Shown in pieces: positions 6,538-11,365 of a DNA stretch of 11,365 nucleotides; the first letter of the stretch is position 1; every line of letters begins with the position of its first letter. This DNA is from Gammaproteobacteria bacterium. Its GTDB lineage: Bacteria > Pseudomonadota > Gammaproteobacteria > Halothiobacillales > Halothiobacillaceae. The position numbers and the translations under genes were made by a program. The notes beneath the pieces are model-generated. The model had not been told where the DNA came from. It searched no databases and was given only the letters and a program-made list of their open reading frames with translations. The DNA lies in assembly GCA_029335925.2 (NCBI GenBank), contig JARJMX020000103.1, positions 1 through 11,365 on the forward strand. Direction: 5' to 3'.

Positions 6538-8508
6538 ATGCATCACAGCCCCCTCACCGACGTCCTGCTCCTGCTCGCGGCCTCCGTGCTTGCGGTGACT
6601 CTCTTTCGCCGCCTCAACCTGCCGCCCATCCTCGCCTATCTTGGTGTTGGCGCGCTAGTCGGACCGCATGCCCTTAGCTGGGTGCCGGATACCGAAAATA
6701 CGCGATTTTTGGCCGAATTCGGTGTGGTCTTCCTGCTGTTCACCCTCGGCCTGGAGTTCTCGCTGCCCCGGCTGGTCGCCATGCGGCGCGCGGTGCTCGG
6801 CATGGGGGGCGCGCAGGTGGCCATCACCGCCCTAGTGGCAGGCGGTGCGGCCTGGGCGATGGGGTTGTCCATTCCCGGGGCCCTGGCGATCGGAGGCGTG
6901 CTGGCCAGGTCCTCGACGGCCATTGTCATCACGCTGATATCCGAACAACTGGAGATCAACTCCCGCCACGGACGGGCGGCGATCGGCATCCTGCTGTTCC
7001 AGGACCTCGCGGTCATCCCGTTCCTGATCCTGATCCCGGCCCTAGCCACCGGGGGGGACCACATCGGCCAGGACATGGCCATCGCCCTGGTCAAGGGTGT
7101 GCTGGTGAGCGGCCTTTTGCTCGCCGCCGGACGCTGGCTGCTGCGCCCTCTGTTCCACGAGATCGCCAAGGCACGCTCGCCGGAGCTGGTCACCCTAGCG
7201 GTGCTGCTGGTAGCCCTCTCCTCCGCCGCGCTGACCCATGCGGCGGGTCTTTCGATGGCGCTCGGCTCCTTCCTCGCCGGGATCATGCTCTCCGAGACCG
7301 CCTACCGCCACCAGATTGAGAGCGACATCCGCCCCTTCCAGGATGTCTTCCTCGGCCTGTTCTTCATCACCATCGGCATGCTGCTCGACGTGCAGGCCCT
7401 GCCCCACATCCTGCCGAGCGCCCTCGGCCTGCTGGTGCTGCTGATTCTGATGAAGACGCTGATCATCTTTGGCGTGGGTGTCGTCCTGCGCGAGGAGCCC
7501 GGCGTGGCCCTGCGCACCGGCCTTGTGCTGGCGCAGGGCGGGGAATTCGGCTTTGCCCTGCTGGCCCTGGCCTCACGAGGCAGCCTGCTGTCACACGAGG
7601 CGGTGCAGGTCGTGCTCACCACCGTGTTGCTGAGCATGATCGCCACGCCTTTCCTGGTGCGCTACAACGGCCGTATCACCAAGGCCCTGATCCGCGGCTA
7701 CCGGCAGACCTACGTCGAGCAGCGTGAGGAGATCGCCCAGCAGAGCGCCGAACTCACGGGGCACGTGATTCTCTCCGGCTTCGGCCGCGTAGGGCAGAAC
7801 CTCGCCTACCTGCTCGAGCAGGAGGACATCCCCTACATCGCGCTTGAGGTCGATCCCGACATCATCCAAAAGGCTCAGCGCGCGGGCTACAACGTGCATT
7901 TCGCCAACGCCACCCACATCGACCTGCTGCGCGCCGCCGGCATCGACAAGGCGCGCGCGCTGGTCATCACCCATCACGATGCCGAGGCGGCGCTCAAGAC
8001 CCTCAACGTGGTCCGGCTGCAATACAAGGAACTGCCGGTGCTCGTGCGCGTGCTGTCCGTCAATCGCATGGACGATCTGCTCAAAGCAGGCGCCACCGAA
8101 GTGGTGGCGGATGCCTTCGAAGCCAGCCTCATGCTGGGCGCCCACCTCGCCTCCCGCCTGGGCGTCCCCACCCGGCGCATCCTGCACCGCATCGAGCGCA
8201 TTCGCCGTGATCACTACAGCCTGCTGCGCCACATCTTCCAAGGCCGCGGCGATTCCGTGGATGCCGCCAACGCCCTGCGCGGCTCACTCGCCAGCATCAC
8301 CCTTCCCCCCGGGGCCTGGGCCGTGGGGCGCACCCTTGGCGAGGCCCTCGCCGGACTGGATGTCCTGCCCGACGCCATCCGCCGTGGCGGAATCAAGGGG
8401 GTCATGCCAGAATCGACCACGGTGCTCCAGGCCGAGGATACTCTGATCCTCTATGGCACCGAGAAGGAACTTGAACGGGCCGAGGCCCATCTGCTGGGAG
8501 GACAATGA
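6538..8508 (+). CDS. Kef/YbaL-type monovalent cation:proton antiporter (CPA2) with RCK domains
   Basis: This inner-membrane protein probably exchanges K+ (or Na+) for H+. The 656 residues divide into an antiporter domain (about 1-390, some 12 hydrophobic segments) and a cytosolic regulatory module. Membrane marks include the [10 protein letters not shown] segment, [19 protein letters not shown] (154-161), and [10 protein letters not shown] (258 on), a Kef-family loop. The RCK_N (TrkA-N) domain starts near 408 with the dinucleotide motif GFGRVG (414-419) and acidic residues in EVDPD after the second strand. An RCK_C domain fills about 575-655. It resembles YbaL and KefB/KefC, but substrate and glutathione gating cannot be decided by eye. 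No kefF/kefG flavoprotein is adjacent. The ATG lacks an evident ribosome binding site. The gene is divergent from trpS, 110 nt apart. Confidence 0.9.
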   Translation: MHHSPLTDVLLLLAASVLAVTLFRRLNLPPILAYLGVGALVGPHALSWVPDTENTRFLAEFGVVFLLFTLGLEFSLPRLVAMRRAVLGMGGAQVAITALVAGGAAWAMGLSIPGALAIGGVLARSSTAIVITLISEQLEINSRHGRAAIGILLFQDLAVIPFLILIPALATGGDHIGQDMAIALVKGVLVSGLLLAAGRWLLRPLFHEIAKARSPELVTLAVLLVALSSAALTHAAGLSMALGSFLAGIMLSETAYRHQIESDIRPFQDVFLGLFFITIGMLLDVQALPHILPSALGLLVLLILMKTLIIFGVGVVLREEPGVALRTGLVLAQGGEFGFALLALASRGSLLSHEAVQVVLTTVLLSMIATPFLVRYNGRITKALIRGYRQTYVEQREEIAQQSAELTGHVILSGFGRVGQNLAYLLEQEDIPYIALEVDPDIIQKAQRAGYNVHFANATHIDLLRAAGIDKARALVITHHDAEAALKTLNVVRLQYKELPVLVRVLSVNRMDDLLKAGATEVVADAFEASLMLGAHLASRLGVPTRRILHRIERIRRDHYSLLRHIFQGRGDSVDAANALRGSLASITLPPGAWAVGRTLGEALAGLDVLPDAIRRGGIKGVMPESTTVLQAEDTLILYGTEKELERAEAHLLGGQ

Positions 8509-8560
8509 CTGATCATGCATACCGCATCCAGCCCATGGAGCACCGTGCGCATCGTTGACG

Positions 8561-8574
8561 CCGAGCTTGCTCGG
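8561..8574 (+). promoter_or_regulatory. small hairpin next to the DUF1631 ribosome binding site
   Basis: CCGAG-CTTG-CTCGG forms a perfect 5-bp stem with a CUUG loop, a stable tetraloop class in RNA. The 3' arm runs into the G-rich ribosome binding site GGGGGGA (8574-8580), followed by ATG 8589. The hairpin may limit or define ribosome access. There is no T-run, so it is not a standard terminator for the antiporter gene. Confidence 0.4.
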
Positions 8575-8588
8575 GGGGGAGCGCATGC

Positions 8589-10436
8589 ATGAATCCCCTC
8601 ACCCCTCGGCACCAAGCTTGTCTTGCAGCCTTCCGCGACGCCCTCGGGGCGACCCTCCTGCAAGCCGAGGAACTCCTGTTCGCCCTCGCGGGACAGTCGA
8701 GCGGAGGCAGTGCGGTCGACCTGCATCTGAATACACTGCGCTATCTGCGCAAACTCCGGAGCGACGGTACCCAGGCCATCACCCAGCATCTTGCGGAGCA
8801 GTGGGCAGGCGGAAAATTTGATGCGAAAGTGGACCCCCTAGTGAGTCAAGCCCTTAGCCGACTCGCCGTTCATGCAGAAGCTGTGCATTTCGAGGCGCTC
8901 GCTGCCATCGAGCGCGGCCTCCGGGCCGCCGGTACCGAAGCGGTCTTTTCGATGGACGACATCAAGCCTCAGGCCTTCACCTCGGCCATCGCGGCTTATC
9001 TTGCGGAACAGCCCGCCCCTCCCCCCGTCCAGCTGCTGTTGGTGCGCTTGCTCGACCAGCTCCTCGTCCCGGCCATGGACGAGATGTACCAGCGCATCAA
9101 ACAGATTCTTGAACCACACAGCCGCACCAGCGAAGGCCACACCCCAAACGAGATGGTCGACCATACGGCTACCGGGGTGATGGAGCGCGACGCCCTGCTC
9201 GCCCATCTGGATGCCATCCAGTCGCGCGTTTGCGGCCGGGTTCCTGACCAGGTCACGGAACTACATCAGCTCCGCGGCGTACCCGAACTGCCGCACGACG
9301 TCGTCCTCACCCCCGAGCTCCAACGCCTGACGGACCTGATGGGCCTTATGGTCTACGACGCCGTGACCGATCCCAGCTTGTCCCCCAGCTTTAAGACCAT
9401 GTTGCTACGCATGCATCTGCCGCTGATGAAGGCCGCTCTGCTCGACCATGAGGTCTTGCACGACGCCAAGCATCCTGTGCGTCAGCTATGGAGCCGACTG
9501 ATCGATCTGGCGCGGGTACCGAATGCCGAACAGGCCCCATGGCGGCCTCGCGTAGAGCGCGTCATCGACAGCTTGTGCAGCGACTTCGCCCACGACCTCG
9601 GCATCTTCACCACGGCACTGGAAAAACTGCGCACCGTGGAGCACCTACCGCGCGACCTCTCCCCGGCGATGGAGCGAGCCGCCTCGCAACACGCCTCTGC
9701 GGTAAGCTTTAACGAGGCCCGCACGGCGGCCACCCAGGCCATCCGCGCCACCCTGGCATCGCATGGCACAGTTCCACAACCCTTGCGTACCTTCCTCCTG
9801 CAGACTTGGGGGCCGCTGATGCTGCTGATCGCCCAGCGAACGGGCGCACAGGGCGACGACTGGGAGCAAGCCTATGGCATGATGCGGGAACTGGTGAGTC
9901 TGTCGGCCGCTGGGAATGCGGGCTGCTCGGAGAGCGTGGAGCCCCTGCTGCACAAGATGCAAGCGACCCTCAAGCATTACGGCTTAAAACAAAGCCGCTT
10001 CCACAAGGCCTTTGAGGAACTGCGCCAGATCCTCCTGGAGAGTACACATTCGAAAACCAAGAAGCCGGAGACTGAAGCTCCGCCAGCCTCCGGATCGAGC
10101 CCGCAGCCTGCGCAGCCCTCCCTCGCTCTTCCCCCGCGCGTGGTGGACGAATTCATCCGCATGGCCTTTCAGCCTGGGGAGTGGTTTCTTGTCCATGTCG
10201 CCGAGGGCCAGGTTCCGCGTCGCCTTAAGGCTTACCATGTGGACACAAGCCTAGGCGTACTGGTGTTTGCCGATCGACTCGAGCAGCCCGTGGTGGAGCG
10301 CCCCATCGGCCAGTTCATCGACGACGTGCTGGCCGGACGCTCTCATCCCGTATTCGAGGACGAACGCTATAACTATGCCGTCAGGCAATTGAAGCAGTAC
10401 ATCGCCACATCTCTGTCCGGTCCGGAGCGCCTCTAA
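8589..10436 (+). CDS. DUF1631 family protein
   Basis: The product of 615 residues looks cytoplasmic: no signal peptide or membrane segment, mostly helical. I assign it to DUF1631, a proteobacterial family of unknown function. The basis is the segment around 250-300 (LMGLMVYDAV, SFKTMLLRMHLPLMKAALLD, KHPVRQLW), a later FLLQTWGPLMLLIA, and the C-terminal part. A Pro/Ser-rich linker (about 485-517) leads to a compact, probably beta-rich end domain (about 520-605) that starts with VDEFIRMAFQPGEWF. It is somewhat shorter than many family members as I recall them. The start at 8589 has a G-rich ribosome binding site 8 nt upstream. It lies 80 nt after the antiporter gene and 2 nt before a PilZ gene, with which it almost certainly forms an operon. 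That hints at a c-di-GMP-linked role, an inference from context only. Confidence 0.82.
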   Translation: MNPLTPRHQACLAAFRDALGATLLQAEELLFALAGQSSGGSAVDLHLNTLRYLRKLRSDGTQAITQHLAEQWAGGKFDAKVDPLVSQALSRLAVHAEAVHFEALAAIERGLRAAGTEAVFSMDDIKPQAFTSAIAAYLAEQPAPPPVQLLLVRLLDQLLVPAMDEMYQRIKQILEPHSRTSEGHTPNEMVDHTATGVMERDALLAHLDAIQSRVCGRVPDQVTELHQLRGVPELPHDVVLTPELQRLTDLMGLMVYDAVTDPSLSPSFKTMLLRMHLPLMKAALLDHEVLHDAKHPVRQLWSRLIDLARVPNAEQAPWRPRVERVIDSLCSDFAHDLGIFTTALEKLRTVEHLPRDLSPAMERAASQHASAVSFNEARTAATQAIRATLASHGTVPQPLRTFLLQTWGPLMLLIAQRTGAQGDDWEQAYGMMRELVSLSAAGNAGCSESVEPLLHKMQATLKHYGLKQSRFHKAFEELRQILLESTHSKTKKPETEAPPASGSSPQPAQPSLALPPRVVDEFIRMAFQPGEWFLVHVAEGQVPRRLKAYHVDTSLGVLVFADRLEQPVVERPIGQFIDDVLAGRSHPVFEDERYNYAVRQLKQYIATSLSGPERL

Positions 10437-10438
10437 GG

Positions 10439-10801
10439 ATGAGCCCTTCGCATATCGAACGCCGCAAGCACCCAAGGCAGTTATATTTCGACGCCCTTTT
10501 CCTCAATACACTCGACGAGCCAAAGCAGACCTTTGCCTGCGAGACTTTCGATATTTCAGCAGAGGGGGTGCGCATTTCCACGGACCGTCCTCTCGCAGTG
10601 GGGCGCCCTGTTCAACTCTGGCTCCGCTTAACAAGTGAGCCTGGCACATTTCTCCTGCGAGGCCAGATCCGTTGGTGCAAGCCCTTCGGTAAAGGTTACA
10701 GGCTGGGTATTGCCATTGAAGCGGAAAGTGGTGATGGCCGGGACTGGAAAGCCCTGCTTATGCCCCTGGCCGGCATCAAACTGCCGCTCGATGGGGACTG
10801 A
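10439..10801 (+). CDS. single-domain PilZ protein, predicted c-di-GMP receptor
   Basis: The 120-residue protein consists of little more than one PilZ domain. Both halves of the c-di-GMP binding signature are present: RxxxR as R9-K-H-P-R13 in IERRKHPRQ, and DxSxxG as D38-I-S-A-E-G43. The rest fits a six-stranded beta barrel (VQLWLRL, LRGQIRWC, YRLGIAIE). It should bind c-di-GMP in the cytoplasm and pass the signal to a partner, since it has no output domain of its own. The start is 2 nt after the DUF1631 stop, suggesting translational coupling and a shared task. No diguanylate cyclase or phosphodiesterase gene lies in the window. Confidence 0.92.
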   Translation: MSPSHIERRKHPRQLYFDALFLNTLDEPKQTFACETFDISAEGVRISTDRPLAVGRPVQLWLRLTSEPGTFLLRGQIRWCKPFGKGYRLGIAIEAESGDGRDWKALLMPLAGIKLPLDGD

Positions 10802-10811
10802 AGCATCGCCA

Positions 10812-10825
10812 CGGCCATAGGGCCG
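10812..10825. terminator. weak hairpin between convergent genes
   Basis: CGGCC (10812-10816) and GGCCG (10821-10825) pair around an ATAG loop in the 37-nt gap between the PilZ gene and the convergent oxidoreductase gene. Its place suits a bidirectional terminator, but the stem is only 5 bp and neither side has a T-run. It is a candidate only. Confidence 0.3.
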
Positions 10826-10838
10826 GGCAATGTCCCAT

Positions 10839-11365
10839 TCAAGGCACGAGGACGATCTTGCCTTGGGTATGCCCCGTGCCGATTTGCCGATGCGCCTCAG
10901 CAGCCTCCTTAAGCGGCAGGACTGTTGAAATATGTATCCGGAGTCGGCCATTGGCCAGCATGCCCAACCCCTGGCGCAGGATATCCACCTGATGGGCGCG
11001 CGCCTCGGGCAGGTCTTGCAGCATCGGCGTCAACATCAGGTCGAAGCCGATCCTAAGATTGCGGCTACGTGCCGCCTTCCACGGTGCATCCACCGGCGGC
11101 TCGAGTAGGGTCACCACATCACCGGCGTAGGCCGTGCAGTTGATCCCCTGGTTGAACAACGCTCCGCCCACCGTATCGAACACCACGTCCGCACCACGCC
11201 CACCGGTCAGTTGCATCACCCGCTCGACCAGGTCTTCGTCGTGGTAAAGAATGGCCTCGTCCGCCCCCAGCATGCGCACGAACGCAGCCTTCTCCGACGT
11301 GCCTGCGGTGGCCAGAACACGTGCGCCCACAAGCTTGGCTAGTTGGATGGCGACATGCCCCACCC
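10839..11365 (-). CDS. MDR-family NADPH:quinone oxidoreductase-like protein (N-terminus outside the window)
   Basis: The frame is open to the right edge and covers about 175 C-terminal residues of an alcohol dehydrogenase-like (MDR) protein. That is roughly the cofactor-binding half of a family with about 320-340 residues. The first visible codons read VGHVAIQLAK, the end of the GxGxxG (GGVGHVAIQ) Rossmann motif. LGADEAILY, GGRGADVVFDTVGG and the terminal HRQIGTGHTQGKIVLVP are typical of quinone oxidoreductase and zinc-independent MDR proteins. The GTG at 11363 is the internal valine of that motif, not the start. The enzyme should use NADPH to reduce a quinone or enone; the real substrate cannot be told. 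It converges on the PilZ gene with 37 nt between stops. Confidence 0.88.
   Translation of the reverse strand, partial: VGHVAIQLAKLVGARVLATAGTSEKAAFVRMLGADEAILYHDEDLVERVMQLTGGRGADVVFDTVGGALFNQGINCTAYAGDVVTLLEPPVDAPWKAARSRNLRIGFDLMLTPMLQDLPEARAHQVDILRQGLGMLANGRLRIHISTVLPLKEAAEAHRQIGTGHTQGKIVLVP

Noticed and set aside
8506..8588. Intrinsic terminator after the antiporter gene
   Set aside because: The only clear hairpin (8561-8574) is followed by G-rich sequence, not a T-run.
8555..8821. Frame starting upstream at 8555, including ATG 8585, in place of the DUF1631 start
   Set aside because: It stops after 88 codons and is out of frame with the DUF1631 sequence; ATG 8589 has the better-placed ribosome binding site.
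10839..11365. The oxidoreductase as a KefF/KefG-like ancillary subunit of the antiporter
   Set aside because: KefF and KefG are flavodoxin-like quinone reductases. This is an MDR-family protein, on the other strand and separated by two genes.

Overview
The window is about 11.4 kb of GC-rich, densely coded chromosomal DNA with the gene content of a gammaproteobacterium. It was read by eye only. The best-supported guess is a member of a lineage outside the enterics, such as the Chromatiales or a related sulfur-oxidiser group. Reasons are the conserved nnrD-tsaE-amidase-mutL-miaA order, a MutL of the endonuclease type, and a DUF1631 gene followed by a PilZ gene. Genus cannot be fixed from the sequence. 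No tRNA, rRNA, CRISPR, insertion sequence, phage or plasmid gene was seen.

Left block (1 to 6427, minus strand). Six housekeeping genes run right to left: trpS, nnrD, tsaE, an amiC-like amidase, mutL, and miaA, which is cut by the left window edge. trpS/nnrD and nnrD/tsaE overlap by 4 and 7 nt, and mutL and miaA are 3 nt apart, so these are translationally close groups. Two well-formed sigma70-type promoters are visible. One lies upstream of trpS, with its -10 inside a perfect palindrome. The other lies just after the tsaE stop and drives the amidase; it also decides the amidase start. The functions are translation (trpS, tsaE for t6A37, miaA for i6A37), metabolite repair (nnrD), septal peptidoglycan cleavage (amidase) and mismatch repair (mutL). 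The mutL linker carries an in-frame, repeat-like palindromic segment.

Middle and right block (6538 to 10801, plus strand). Divergent from trpS is a Kef/YbaL-type CPA2 cation:proton antiporter with a C-terminal RCK module. An 80-nt gap with a small hairpin next to the ribosome binding site follows. Then come a DUF1631 gene and, 2 nt later, a single-domain PilZ (c-di-GMP receptor) gene. The DUF1631-PilZ pair is the least understood part of the window.

Right edge (10839 to 11365, minus strand). The C-terminal half of a zinc-independent MDR/quinone oxidoreductase-like protein converges on the PilZ gene and runs off the window. No gene-free stretch exceeds about 110 nt.
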